Assembly: GCA_026826555.1 (NCBI GenBank)
Contig: JAKSZT010053764.1
Span: 14,405,912-14,469,911, forward strand
Reading direction: 5' to 3'
From: Tolypeutes matacus
Taxonomy: Eukaryota > Chordata > Mammalia > Cingulata > Chlamyphoridae
Length of the DNA: 64,000 nt
In this document: positions 24,139 through 36,100 of the stretch, in pieces
Numbering within the stretch: the stretch's first letter is position 1
Layout: each line of letters begins with the position of its first letter
Translations under genes and position numbers: made by a program
The notes under the pieces: generated by a model
Databases searched by the model: none
Told to the model about the DNA's origin: nothing
Seen by the model: only the letters and a program-made list of their open reading frames with translations

Positions 24139-24536
24139 AATGGCTATTTTTCTAATTGAGCCACAAGATTCAGCCAAATAATCCCCTTCTCTATAATACC
24201 TCACTCTATACACTCCTTCTGCCCCCAAGCTGTGGTATGCTGGTAAATGTTTAACAACTGCCTCTCTAGGAAAACAAGACAAAATGCCCTGGTTTGTAGT
24301 ATGTGCCAATTTCTATCGTGTAAATACTCCCACCATGGCTAGTTTTAAGCTACCAACATGACACTACTACAATCAGCTCTGGTGAACTGGTGTGAGCTGG
24401 CTCCAGCACAGCACCGTGGCTCCATGTAAAATCAATCACACCTTCAACCGCAGCCCACCGTACTTGGCACACAGACTATTGCAACACTACCTAATGCAGT
24501 CTTTTGGTTGTGTCCACCCACCCACCCCCAAATTAC
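24139..24536. other. Unassigned sequence
   Basis: Nothing confidently recognised. The stretch 'ctggtaaatgtttaacaactgcctctctagg' may be an ancient unclassified repeat. Confidence 0.4.
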
Positions 24537-24660
24537 TGTAACCTCTTGACAGCAGGAACTTTAACAACAATTTATTGATACAGCTCCAGAACTTGGCACA
24601 CTCCCTGGCCCAGGGTAGGTCCTCAGTGAATGCTCACGGAGTGAGAGAAGTCACAGGAGG
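24537..24660 (+). mobile_element. L2 3' end fragment
   Basis: 'cttgacagcaggaactttaacaac', 'cagaacttggcacactccctggcccagggtaggtcctcagtgaatg' is the L2 3' terminus in sense orientation. Confidence 0.65.
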
Positions 24661-26480
24661 TGCTCCATCCTCTGGTGCCCCTGGCCTCCCTGGAGACACA
24701 ACGAGCTGGGCTTATAAAGTCCACGAGCTTTGTATCAGCTTCCCAACCTCCTCTTCAACTTCTCAGTGCCCTTGCCCTCTCTTCCCCTTTCCCATTATGA
24801 AGTACAGCCTGGAAAGGTTCTGTGACAGTCATTTACACCTGCCTTGTTCCCAGAAGTGTACCATGCCTTAACCATACCTGACAATAAAATATTGTCCTTA
24901 AATAAAATAATTTCAGCTGCAGCAGGCTGGAGTAAAAAATAAGACAGCTGCTTATTTTATATGTGTGTAGGAACAGCCTTATAGAAATATCACTATTGAA
25001 AGTGACATTTCAGTATTTGCAAATACTCCCAGGGACAGAGAAGCTTGTGATATTTGTAAATTCATAGTATTTTAACCTCAATTAAGGCCAAATGGCCATT
25101 CACTAAGTTCTCCTACACATCCTAAAATGTACAAGTCCAGAAAGTTATCAGTTCAATTTACTCCCTTTGGTAAGACTTGATATCTACAGACCACATAGAG
25201 GTTTTGGAATTCTTATTTTAGTCATTCTATCCTGAGAACAAAACCGTGTTCAAGCATGCTTCATTTTATATGAGAGTTGAGCCCTGACAAATGCTATAAA
25301 AATCAAATCAGATATTAAGTGTGCTATGAGAGATCATCTTTGAAGGAACATTGTTAATAAAGATTACTTACATTCTAACTGCTTACATTCTAATATACCA
25401 GTCACTCCACAAACTGCTTTATTGTACATTTGTTCCTTTACAATCTTGTATAGAGCAAAGAAACTTTTGATGATATAAGTGATTGCTACTTAAATTTCTC
25501 TTTTGTGACATTGAGATTTTTCATGTTGGACTTTTCTAAAGTAATGCTGTAATTTCAGAACTCTGGTGCAAGCAGACCAATAACATGCAACCTTTGTATA
25601 TTTATGGAGGATTCACTTGCACACACACCACACTTCAACTAGCAAAAGGTGGGCCAACCCTGAGGAAGCATTAATTTAAGGCATGACATGAAATAATATC
25701 CACATGAATGGATTATCTCATATTCAATCACATTTGTTTCAGTATTTATTTAATTAAAGCAGAGCTATATTTAAAATGGCAGCCTGTGCCTTCCAAAATC
25801 CACAGCCTTATTTCCTCCTGCAAGCACTCACTGAAGAGGAACTTTAAGTACTTCTCTTCCTAGCCAAATATATCCAATTTTCATTAGAGGTGCCTGAGCA
25901 CATAGACATTCACCATAGCCTTATTGATAATTGCACCTGATTAACCACAAACTCCAATGGAAGGAGGATTGAATGCTTTTTATTAATTAACACAGTCAAG
26001 GCAAGGCAAACAGCCTACATGAGGGATAGCTTGTATAAAAATAATTGACTCATTAATCTTAACCATATGAACATGTTCGCATTAGCAAGGTCAATTGCTA
26101 GAAAGGATTCAAATCGGAGAAGCACATTCACGCAAGTATGGTTTTGTAGTTATTTCATTTGGACTCGTGAGGAATTCCTTAGAACAGTGAAGGTTTTCAG
26201 AAGGACACAGAGAAAAGCAAAAAGTTTCATAAGGGCAATCTTTTGCTTCACTTTTTCAATCTGCCAGGACATTTGGAGAAAGACACATTCTGATTTTTTT
26301 TCCAGCACATATTCAGCATTTAAATGCAAAAAGCAATCCCATGGGCATTCTTCCTCATGCCTCAGTAATGTGGATATAACCATGAAGCTGACCTCAACAA
26401 AAGCAAAAGTATGAATGCCAGGAGCTGTAAGCCAGACAGACATTGCATCCTGGGAACTGTAACCAGTTGGGAAGAGGATT
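24661..26480. other. Repeat-poor AT-rich sequence, candidate noncoding conserved region
   Basis: About 1.8 kb with no recognised repeat or gene. It contains two CAGCTG E-boxes (24914 and 24945), the perfect palindrome TATTTGCAAATA at 25014-25025, several TAATTA-type sites, and a polypyrimidine-CAG stretch near 26290-26306. The low repeat density and motif content would fit regulatory DNA, but this is inference from composition only. Antisense and sense frames of 115-120 codons at 26067-26512 show no domain. Confidence 0.3.
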
Positions 26481-26790
26481 TGGGTAAGGAAGCACTTAAG
26501 ACTGGGAAGCAATCATTTAAAATAATAACCAAAAGGAAGTACTTCTTCACACAGCGGGTGGTAAACATGTGGTACTTGTCACCCCCAATGAGTTGAACAA
26601 GCCAAGAAATGAAAATAGGTTCAAGAAGGGGTTGGAAAAATTACAGATGCCCAATCTCTTATCAATGGCTGAAGAGAGGTTTGGGGTGTTTGGATACATT
26701 TCTAACTTTTGATGTTACAGAAATAGCTGCCATTCGCCTTCATAAAACTTCCTGGCTCAGGACTGTGAAAATGAAATATTTGGTGGGGGC
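26481..26790 (+). mobile_element. Ancient CR1/L3-like LINE 3' relic
   Basis: The stretch 'aaggaagtacttcttcacacagcgggtggtaaacatgtgg' followed by 'ttcaagaaggggttggaaaaatt', 'atcaatggctgaagagagg' and 'gatgttacagaaatagctgccatt' reads in the order of the 3' part of CR1-superfamily LINEs (end of the RT-encoding frame plus 3' UTR). These elements are ancient in amniotes, so the legibility of this copy is noteworthy. No frame is intact. The assignment is from memory of family consensus and needs a profile search. Confidence 0.45.
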
Positions 26791-26944
26791 ATATTATATT
26801 GACCCAATATGGCATATCATTTGCTTTTGTGTTATTAAAGTTTGCCTTCCCAGGAGACCATCAACAAAGGCATGGGAGAATCTCAGCTCTTATGTGGTCT
26901 GGATTCTTTAAAATGGTGTTATCAGAAAAAGGTCTCTAGCCCTC

Positions 26945-27376
26945 TGTGGTGGCATGGAGCTATGTACCCCAGAAAAACATGTTCTTAAGCTTAATCCATT
27001 CCTCTGGATATGAACCCATTGTAAGTAGGTACTTTCAATGAGGTTACTTCAGTTAAGGTGCACCCTGACAGAATCAGGATGGGTCTTAATCCTATTACTA
27101 GAAGACTTAGAGAGAAGGCCAAAGAGAAGCCACAGGGAGCAGACAGAAGCTGGAAGTCATCAGAACCCAAAAGAGAAAGGAAAAGACGCTGTCATGTTCT
27201 CATTGTCATGTGATGGAAAAGCCAAGGAACTCCAAAGATGGCCGGCCAGCCAGAAGACACCAAATCCTGGGAAGAAACAAGACAGAAGAAAGCCTCTGAA
27301 ACCGTGAGCCAATAAATTCCTGTTTTAAACCAACCCTGTGTATGGTATTTGCTTTAGTATCTGGGAAACAAAAACA
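26945..27376 (+). mobile_element. Solo LTR, MaLR-like family B (copy 2)
   Basis: It starts TGTGGTGGCATGG and ends AACAAAAACA. The flanks share gccctc (26939-26944 and 27377-27382). AATAAA sits at about 27311, followed by 'ttcctgttttaaaccaaccctgtgtatggtatttgc'. It is the best-preserved of the three family B copies here and inserted at the edge of a MIR. Confidence 0.8.
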
Positions 27377-27520
27377 GCCCTCTCATAAACTCATCTGTGA
27401 AATGAGCTTCATTATATTTCTACTCCCTACTTCATGGTGTTATTGTGGGAATTGCGTGAGGTAATGCTTTCTAAACTGCAAAGTACTGTGCACTTGTGAG
27501 GCACTATTTTTTAATAATTC
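27377..27520 (+). repeat. MIR SINE, 3' part
   Basis: 'aaactcatctgtgaaatgagcttc', 'tggtgttattgtgggaattgcgtgaggtaatgctttctaaactgcaaagtactgtgca'. The LTR at 26945 truncates its left side. Confidence 0.7.
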
Positions 27521-28040
27521 AAATAATGCTGATTCCTCATGGGCAAATTCTAGGAGCATCACATCCAAAAGAAATAAAAGTCAATTCTATAAACGCTTCA
27601 ACAAACATGACGCAACTCAGGTCTAAAGGATTCTCCTCTTCTCCACAGTTCCACAACCTACTCATAATCACAGTTGTTCTAAATCTCTTCTCCGGGTCCC
27701 CACCAAGCTCCAACTTGCCTTTCCCTGTCCCTCTCCAAACATTCATCTCTAGTTTATTTATGAAACCAGTTTAGTTTCTCTTCACATCACAAATTATTCC
27801 CATTAGCACAACAGAGTCCAGGTGTTAAACACACAGGAAAGTGTCATACCTAGAAGCATTTGTTATATTTTGTCCTCCTCACAATTATTTCCAGCCTTAG
27901 AATGCAATGCATATGTTATAGTATACATTTCCACTGTTTTATGTAACAAATGTGCCATTCTAGGGGTAAGTTCAGAAAACAAACATTTCAAATCAACAAA
28001 ATACTCTTTCGAGTACCTACTCTTCTTTAGACATTGTAGC
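27521..28040. other. Unassigned sequence
   Basis: Nothing recognised. Confidence 0.45.
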
Positions 28041-28492
28041 TGTATTAGTCAGGGTTCTCTAGGGAAATAGAATCAACAGGAGATACCTGTAAATAGTATG
28101 AGATTTTACAAAATTCTCTCACGTGACCATGGGGATGCACAAGTCCAGATTCCACAGGCAGGCTGCAAACCAGGGGCTGCAACGAAGGTCCGATGAAGGT
28201 CCTTGATGAGTTCCCAGGAGATGTTGGCTGTCCAAAGACAAGCTGGAAAATTCTCTCTGAATGCTGAAATCACTTCCCCTTTTAATGCATTCAACTGATT
28301 GGATAAAACAACACTCATTGCTGTTGGCAATCTCCCTGGTTGATTGTAGATGTAATCAGCCATCTATGCAGTAAACTCACTGATGACTAAAGTCCACAAA
28401 TGTCCTTGTACTACAATTAGCCCAGTGCTTGCTTGACCAAAAAACTGGGCACAATTACCTGGCTGAGCTGACACATTAGTCTAACCATCACA
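28041..28492 (-). mobile_element. Solo LTR, MaLR-like family D
   Basis: The plus strand runs TGTATTAGTCAGGGTTCTC to ACCATCACA. In sense the LTR starts TGTGATGG and ends CTAATACA. The flanking pentamers gtagc (28036-28040) and gtaga (28493-28497) form a target duplication with one mismatch. The sense text 'tagactaatgtgtcagctcagccagg' and 'ctgattacatctacaatcaacc' is familiar from mammalian ERVL/MaLR-class LTRs. I cannot name the subfamily. Confidence 0.75.
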
Positions 28493-28654
28493 GTAGAGAT
28501 GGCAAAGGTCAGGAAAATCTTCACTCTTACTATTGCATTTGTGTCCCCATAACGACTTGCTCACCTGAAGTTGCTTATCCAGCAAGTATATGATTTTCTT
28601 CTGACCACAGTACAGTGAGTATTCTAATTCAGCAGTTTTAGAATGAAATAATCA

Positions 28655-28862
28655 AGTCTTATCGACTTGCATCTTAGTTCCACATTTAAAAGCTATGTGG
28701 CCTTGGACAAGTTAATTATCCTCTCTGAACTACTAGTTTCTTATCTATAAAATGGTGATTAAAAACATGCATACCTCCCATTGGGATTAATGAGATAATA
28801 CATGTAAAGCACTTAAGTACTGGGCTGACACAGTAAGTACACAATCCATGACAAACTTGATT
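28655..28862 (+). repeat. MIR SINE
   Basis: 'ctatgtggccttggacaagttaattatcctctctgaactactagtttcttatctataaaatggtgat', 'gggattaatgagataatacatgtaaagcacttaagtactgg'. Confidence 0.85.
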
Positions 28863-30329
28863 CTCACGGATCCCTCTGAGGTTCCATGTAGATCTATAGG
28901 GTGCCCCAGAAACTGGGAGTATGTTTGGTTGCATGAAATACCAGCTGCTGTAACTTGCACAATGTCATCCCTAATGATGTGGGAGATGACTATCCAGGGA
29001 ATGACCAAATAGTTGACTCATTTTCCCAGGCTTCTGCCTCAGCTGACTTTTCAAGAGGCTGGAAAACTGCTTTTGCTCCAGATGAGACCATCGCCTGGAT
29101 CTTCCCCTGGAGTCACTGTGGCCCATAGCGTTTGTCTTGTCTTCCACAAACTGTTATTCTCTTCAAGGCCTATTGCTTGTTTAAGCCACATATTAATTTC
29201 TTAATATTCTGGCATGAGCTCCCTCCAGTTTTTACAAGCTACCATGTAAGCAGATCACTCTAGGCCTATTAAATACTGTATAGGCTTAACAGCCAAATAG
29301 TCACTTTGTAAACATTCTGTGAAAGGGGATATGTTCAGTGAGCTGCATTAGAGGTCAGTGCACAGAGGTCAGTGCACATTACTCCATGAGAAGTCCGTGA
29401 TTCTCACATGTAGACTTCCCAAATTTGGGGGAGGGTGGAAGGATGTAATGACAAATATCCTCCATGGGACCTTTCAACCCATACAACCCTTAGGTCTTCC
29501 AGAAACTTAGTTTTCACCTTTGTTATCTGAATCACTCAAGAATTATCATTTACTTTACTGCCAAAGAAGAAAACCATTACTTTTACTGTAGCTAATATTG
29601 TAAATAATCCATGAAACCAAGAAAGTCCCATTTTTATTTTAGGAGCAGTCAGATTCCATGTAAGAAAACAGAAAGGGTAAGTAGGGATTCATTTCAGTAT
29701 CTCACAGGTATTTATATTGATTTATCCCAAGTTTGTACAAAAGAAAAAATTCCCAGATGAGCTGAGGTCAAAAGTGGCACATTTAACAGGATCTTGAGTG
29801 TCCAGAAGGCCACCTTGTTTAAAAAACTGTAGAGAATCCATAATATGATTCTTTAAACCTTGGGTCTACATGAGGACAAAAAGGTTATCCAGGGAAGAGG
29901 CATGTAGTAGAAGCTGTCTCCTATAAGGCAAAAGTAGGAACCCTGCAAGACATTTTAGGGAAACAATGTACAATTGCAACAACTAACTTGTCATGACCTT
30001 CCTGCAAGCTTCACAGTCTTCTAGAAGGAATAGGAGACCTACCCAAAAGATAGCAAGTATGAACATGGAGCACTAGGCATCATGGGGAAAACCCTGTTAC
30101 CTAAACTCCGTGAAAAGCATTTCCATTTTGAGAAGATGAATGAGAAAAGAAGACCCTTTTGGGAGTTCTGCCAAAATGACAATAAGTACAGGTTAAATTA
30201 CACTATTTATCTTAACACCTGCTCTGAGACTATGAGAAGACCCCTGATCCCTTGACCAAGAAGAAGCACCAACATCAAAGTATCACAGGAAAAACTGGAG
30301 ACTAGGCTATAACAGGTTTAAGTTGTTAA
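28863..30329. other. Unassigned sequence, 1.5 kb
   Basis: No gene recognised. A small direct duplication, gaggtcagtgcac twice, lies at about 29351-29378. Confidence 0.45.
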
Positions 30330-30660
30330 ATTTTCCTTAACATTTGGTGAGGCCATACTATGTATATAAGACTCTCATCTAGGTACTTGAAAGCAGAAGA
30401 AACCAAAGGTGAAGGTGACATTAAAACTTGTCCCAAAAGAGCTCAAGTTTAGGGAAGCAGTAATTAGGGAGGGAGAGATTGAGACCTACATAGCAGACTT
30501 GCTAACAGACGTATTAACAGAGATATAAAAGTTTCTCAGTATACTAATGGAAAATATCATGAAGGGGGAAATTCAAGTTGAGTTTTGAAGGGGGATTTGG
30601 AAGAAAAATGGCAGAGGTGATTCTGTAGTGTCTACAGACTGTACCTGGGAATACTGTGAT
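30330..30660 (-). mobile_element. L2 LINE relic
   Basis: 'agagctcaagtttagggaagcagtaattaggg', 'gggaaattcaagttgagttttgaagggggatttgg' follow the reverse complement of the L2 3' portion. It is highly diverged. Confidence 0.45.
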
Positions 30661-30679
30661 GCCATTGACTAAAGCAACA

Positions 30680-31080
30680 TAGACCACAGTTCACACTGTA
30701 GACCACACTCTCTCCCACTCAGTTATGAGTGGTGTGTGCTGATTTAAAATGGCCTGCATCCATTGCCACAACAGTACTCAGGACAACCTCCAACTCCCAA
30801 AGAAGCCCCATGTAAGTTCATTGAGGTTGGTGGGCCACACTGTGGGAGATGTTTGTGTTGGATGTGGTGGGAGGTGTGGGAGGTGGGCAACATGGGAATC
30901 CCAGTAGGTTCCGTGTAATATTTTAGGTAATCTAAGCACCTCTTAAAATATATGTATATATATATATATATATAAATAACATTTTTGTAAGCAAATACAC
31001 ATATATGCATATATATTTACATATCATTTTGCAAATGTTTGTATGTATTGTGAGAATTTTGATTTTTACCCATAATAAAA

Positions 31081-31109
<29 letters not shown>
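30680..31109 (+). mobile_element. Young L1 3' insertion with inverted 5' part (twin priming)
   Basis: The right part, from about 30810 to the A-rich tail at 31109, is nearly identical to 49-348 of this window. The left part, 30680 to about 30809, is reversed: 'tagaccacagttcacactgtagaccacactctct' is the reverse complement of the bases at 1-34. Relative to the uninverted copy, about 20 bases are missing at the inversion joint. A 9-bp target duplication, aaagcaaca at 30671-30679 and 31110-31118, encloses the whole. This is the signature of L1 twin priming during target-primed reverse transcription. The internal (TA)n is at about 30956-30974. The element is noncoding. Confidence 0.88.
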
Positions 31110-31111
<2 letters not shown>

Positions 31112-31250
31112 AGCAACAGAGAAGTTTGGGAGAAAAATAAGTTCAATTTTAGATTATTATGAAGTCCCTCATTTCATCCATATGAAGATGATCACAGTAT
31201 ATTTGTAAATTTCTGTCTAGATTTTGAGAAATGTGGTTTGCACACTTTCT

Positions 31251-31251
31251 G

Positions 31252-31282
<31 letters not shown>
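31251..31282. repeat. Compound (TG)n(AG)n microsatellite
   Basis: About 9 TG units followed directly by about 7 AG units. Confidence 0.9.
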
Positions 31283-31283
<1 letters not shown>

Positions 31284-32124
31284 AGACCAACAATTCGGCA
31301 TGCAGAATTTTTGTCTTGATCCGCATATTCCAAGTGTCTTGGACACTTTTGCTTCTTGCAGAGTACAGCCTTCAGTCAGCATTCTCTGATGCTATGCATT
31401 AACTTAAGGGAATTTCACATGAAAGACCATGTCTACCTTTTCAGGATTGTGGCAGGAAAAATGATTGAGATATTAATATCTTCAGTTGGCTACTCTAGAA
31501 GACTGGAAAACCTGAAAAGGCAGTGTTTACCTCTCACCCTGACCACCACTGCGACTGCCACCACCTCCTAAAAGGTCATCCAGCCATGACTTGGGACAGC
31601 AGGAAGCATTCCTCATGGTTTTAGTGGAGATGGCAACTGTGAGGGCCTCTTAGTAGCCTGTCCTACAAAGAAAAAATAAGCTCCAACAAACCACCCAATC
31701 TTGGGAGGTGAGGATAAGTGAGAACTGTGAAAAGATTCTGAAAATCATAAAATGCTATTCATATGGAAGATATTACTACTACTCAAACACCCCATTCCAT
31801 CTCCCAATCAGAACTTATCAGGAAAGCTTATTTCAGGCATTCTTATAAAGCGAATAAAGGCTGATGTTTAGCCCCTCAGGGTTTGTGTCTTGTAAAAGGA
31901 ATTTCTGACATGAATGAGCATGTGGAAATGTAGGTGGATCAGTGCATATGTGTGTGTGCACACATATATGAATGTGTAAAGGACAGTTTGTGAATCCTCT
32001 TTGATTGAGAGTGTAATATGGCTACTGGTGAAGCTAACCATAGAGGAAAAATTAGGAGGAAATGCTTTTATTCCAACTCAAGTGCTTTGTGCACTGGCCA
32101 CTTTTTATTTCACAGTGATACAGC

Positions 32125-32200
32125 ATACATAAATATGTATATAACTATATAACATACATATATACATAGATATATATGCATATACACACACACACATATG
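32125..32200. repeat. AT/CA-rich low-complexity run
   Basis: Alternating ATAT, CATA and a (CA)n stretch. Confidence 0.85.
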
Positions 32201-33814
32201 CCAAATTCAAGCCCATAATTAGTCAAGAACACTTTTTATCAACCTCCCTGTGAAAGTATGACTGGCAGGAAAATAAGAACTTACAAATTGGAAATAGCAC
32301 CTACAAAGCCCATAGAATCTGAAACACAACATGAATGTGAAACACAGCCATTAGGAAAGTATAGAACATAAACATCTCTCTCTCTTACACACAGACACAT
32401 AAAGTCATCCTCTCACCCTCTGCTTATAAACAAATAACAAGTAGATTTAGAACAAGAACTTTTAGGACCCTTGTCAGAAGACTTGCAACAGAAGGGGAAA
32501 AGTAGGTCACACTGCTGCTTCCAGAATTCCCCCCAAAGAACCCTGTGCCTTCAGACAGCAAGCTTGTCTGCTTCTATTTCTGACTTTTCCTTCAGGAGGC
32601 CCCTCAGGGCTTGGCTGCCTACATCTAAGAGTACACAACCCAAGGCTCTCTGGCAACTTGCTCCAGTTTCTATATTAGACTCAGCATTTGAGTATTGATA
32701 TTCTTTCTCCCAGATCCATTTCCCATTATTAAGAGGTCTGATACAGGCAGCCAGAAAAATCTGCCGGCCTGGTTACCTATTCCTGCCAAGGCCCATCCAT
32801 AGACACTTGGATTGAAAAAAAAAAAAAAAAACAATGGAAATGATTATAAAATTTTAAATGAATTGAATATCCACATAAAGGAAAAGGCATTAACCTTTCC
32901 TGTCACACTCACCTGTCTTGAGTTTGAGACAGCTTGCTTAGAGCTCTAGGGCTTACAATAAAACCACACAGTTGTTCCTTCCCATTGGAAGTTGGACATT
33001 CTACTTTAAGAACAAAGAGAGGGATCATTTGCCTTCATGCAGGAAACACTGGATCTCATATAGTCATCTGCATTAGGCTTAGTTCAAGTCTAATTTGATA
33101 CCAGTCAGTCAGTCCATTGATACATAGGGAGGGGTAGAGGTAGGAGTACGGGGGCACCATTAAGCCCAGCTCAGACCTGCTAAGCTGGACAGGCACAGGG
33201 AAAGAATGACAGCAAATAGCTGACCCAGCAGACCACATGGTAGAAGGAGAGGGAGCCCTGGGCAGGAGAAAAGGGGAAACCCTGAGGGTGAATGAGCCCC
33301 AAAAGCCCACCCTCCAACAAACTGTCCAGGAAAAACTCCACAGATGGAGTCAGGGGCTACTTTCAAGGGCCTCAACAGCTGATTTCAAGTTTCAACATTC
33401 ACTGAACACACAATGATGGAGAAAGGCTTCAGGACCACAATGAGCCAAAAAGACAATCTCTCTCCTTCTCCCTCTTTTTCTCTTTCTTTCTTTCCTTCTT
33501 TCCCTGCTTCCATATTCTACAAAGCTTTTGTGTTGGCTTCTAAGGAAAAAGCTAACTGGTTAGCATATACAATAGACCAACTAAAACAAGGATAAAACAA
33601 ATAAGAGACGTGGAATGAAAAGAGAAAGTGGGAGGAGAGATCACTGCAGTGGAAAATCTAGGCTAAGTGTATTTACCACAACTACCCTATAATCTAGCTT
33701 TGAACTACTCCACAGAGAAAATGAGTAGTGAAACACTCATTAACTAATGAAAATAAAGCATAACCTTCCTCAAGGGAAACAAAAATATAATTTTGAGGAA
33801 AAATGTTAAGTGGA

Positions 33815-33975
33815 GATTATTTTCAAAATAGAACTAGCAGTTATTGAACATAACTACACACCAGACGCCTCCTCGTTTTATCCTCACGGCAAGCCTACAA
33901 TTTGCCCATTATCACACCCATGTTGCAGATGAGGAAACAGGCATTGAGAAGTATAATGAGCTGGACGTTAAGCAA
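33815..33975 (-). repeat. MIR SINE
   Basis: 'cgttttatcctcacggcaagcctacaa', 'cccatgttgcagatgaggaaacaggcattgagaag'. Confidence 0.7.
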
Positions 33976-34194
33976 CTTAATGGACAGTTTATTCAATGAC
34001 AATAACATGTCACAAAATTGGTCATTTGGCCAAAAGCCTGAAAGAAGCAAAGTCACCACCAGTACCAGGCTCTTCAGGAGGCAACTGATATCACAAATGA
34101 GTAGAACCTCTTCCACTTGGACGAGAAAGGAATCAAGCTGGCATCAGGGGCTATTAAGGGCGTACACACAGGCATAACACATCACAGAACCATC
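33976..34194. other. Unassigned sequence
   Basis: Nothing recognised. Confidence 0.45.
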
Positions 34195-34400
34195 TTCAGA
34201 GCAGTGCTTCACTTTTTATGCATTTCTTTTACATGAAATCTCTCTTGAACCTCATGACAATCCTGGGAGATATAATATTTTGGATGGCATTCCCATCTTG
34301 TGGATCAGAGAACTGAGGCCTAGAGAGATTAAGAAATTGCCCAAGAGTTGGCATAATTATGAAAAAACCTCGACATACTGGCACCAAAGCCCCAGCATTT
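34195..34400 (-). repeat. MIR SINE
   Basis: 'ctcttgaacctcatgacaatcctgggagatataatattttgg', 'ttgtggatcagagaactgaggcctagagagattaagaaattgcccaaga'. Confidence 0.8.
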
Positions 34401-36024
34401 GGTTGTACACGTCATTTCCACTCCCTTCTGAGAGTAAACAGCATCCTCTCAGAGGATGGAGGACAGGACTTTATATATAGTGCAGAAAAGTCAATTTAAA
34501 TTGATTACGTGTCTGAAGAGCTATATGCCTGCCTGATAATAATTTGCCTTCCATTCTTCCATATTCTTTGAGCAATAATTAATGGGCCTCAGAAAACCAG
34601 CTTATATAACTGAGCAACTAAAAACACTGTAATTAAATTTACCCTATGCCCTGCTTCCCACTTTTCGACTATTGTCTAGTTCTGATTTTCTACATTGTGT
34701 TCTAAAACTGGGACTTGTTCAAAACCAGGTACCTTTCTTGTAGGTTCCACCTGTTCCCCACTCTCAACTACCTTCCAAGGCCTGAGAAGTAATTGTTCCA
34801 TTTATAATCATAGAGATGAATATAAATAATAATAATAATAATATTGCTGCGACATTCCAGGGAGCCTGGCACTCAGTCTGTCAGACTGAAACTTGACAGC
34901 TGCCCTCACCCCTCTGGAAAGGCAAAATTTAGGATAGGATCCAGAGTTTACACACTTTATTTCCTGCTCTAGCTTCATAGATTGTGCTCCCGGATATAAG
35001 ATTAAGCAACAGCAGAAATTCCAGAGTTCTGAAAAATATACTGTCAGCTGTGATGACAGAAAACAGATGCTTAGAGCTCAGTTTCTTCTGGTGTCTGGTG
35101 GAAGATTTAAATATTTTAACAAGAGATGGGAGTAATAGAGGTAAAGGCCATGAAATCTTGGGTTGGAAACAACAGTTAAAGAAGCATGATATCATATTCC
35201 TTTATCCCTTTTAAAAAGAAGTAAAATTTAAAAATCTAAGAAAAAGGTTATACATAATATTATTTTTCATTGGCACCAGGCAAACCACATCACTGGGCTG
35301 GTAACTGACTTGAAATTGAGGAAACCTTAATTTTTTACCATGACTGCTATTCTAAATGGATAAGAGGGAATCTGGGTCTAGGTTTTAATAGAACAAAGAA
35401 AGAAATACAATATTTTCTTTTAAAACACAAATTCACCTGGTCTTATCCGCATGAGGGTATTGTAACAGTAATAATGACGATGTTAACTCAAGTGTTCACT
35501 TGCTAATCCGTGACCATAGTCCCCCATGAAGCAATCCTCCATTATCTCATCTATTTCCAAGAGTCCTCATCCTCAGAGAATGTCTTATGTGTGCTCACAA
35601 ACAAGTTGACCCCTACAGGTACCTCTGCGGCCACCCTAGAGTCCTCAAAGAACCAAACTGTGGCCTATGATGACTGGAAGGAAAGATGGCACTCATCCCT
35701 CTGCTATATGAGACCTTTTGGAGGAATCTTCTGCCCCTTGCTCCTTCGTCTTCTGCCCTTCTGCTTCCTGGAGTTTTTGATGGAATAGCTCTGTTGTATT
35801 TTCTCAACATGATTTTATCTCCATAAAACCAGGAATGAACTCCTAAGACTAGGCTACAAAGAGGTTAAGATTTGAGTGGCAGCCACCAGACTGTACCTAG
35901 AATGTCACTTCCCTCTGACAACCAAAGCTTGTTTGCAATAAAGCCAAGTTCATTATACCAGGGTCCTTTTCCCAAGAAGTCACTCAATACTTTGCAAAAA
36001 CAGGGAGCAAACCCACCTCAAATC
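34401..36024. other. Unassigned sequence, 1.6 kb, with (TAA)n
   Basis: No gene recognised. The (AAT)n microsatellite is at about 34823-34843. Confidence 0.45.
34823..34843. repeat. (AAT)n microsatellite
   Basis: Six to seven units of AAT. Confidence 0.95.
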
Positions 36025-36100
36025 ACTATTCATTCAACAAATGCTTACTGAGTGCCTACTTTGCACCAACAATAACTGACTCTCAACTTTCTAAGACCCC
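36025..36100 (-). mobile_element. L2 3' end fragment
   Basis: 'ctattcattcaacaaatgcttactgagtgcctactttgcacc' is the reverse complement of the L2 terminus. Confidence 0.65.

Larger units (their letters stand above)
31119..33814. other. Unassigned sequence with several microsatellites, 2.7 kb
   Basis: I recognise no gene. Simple sequence: (TG)n then (AG)n at about 31251-31282; AT- and CA-rich runs at about 32125-32200; a 17-base A run at 32815-32831; a CT-rich stretch at about 33460-33505. The A run at 32815 could be the tail of an unrecognised retrocopy, but I see no duplication around it. Confidence 0.4.
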
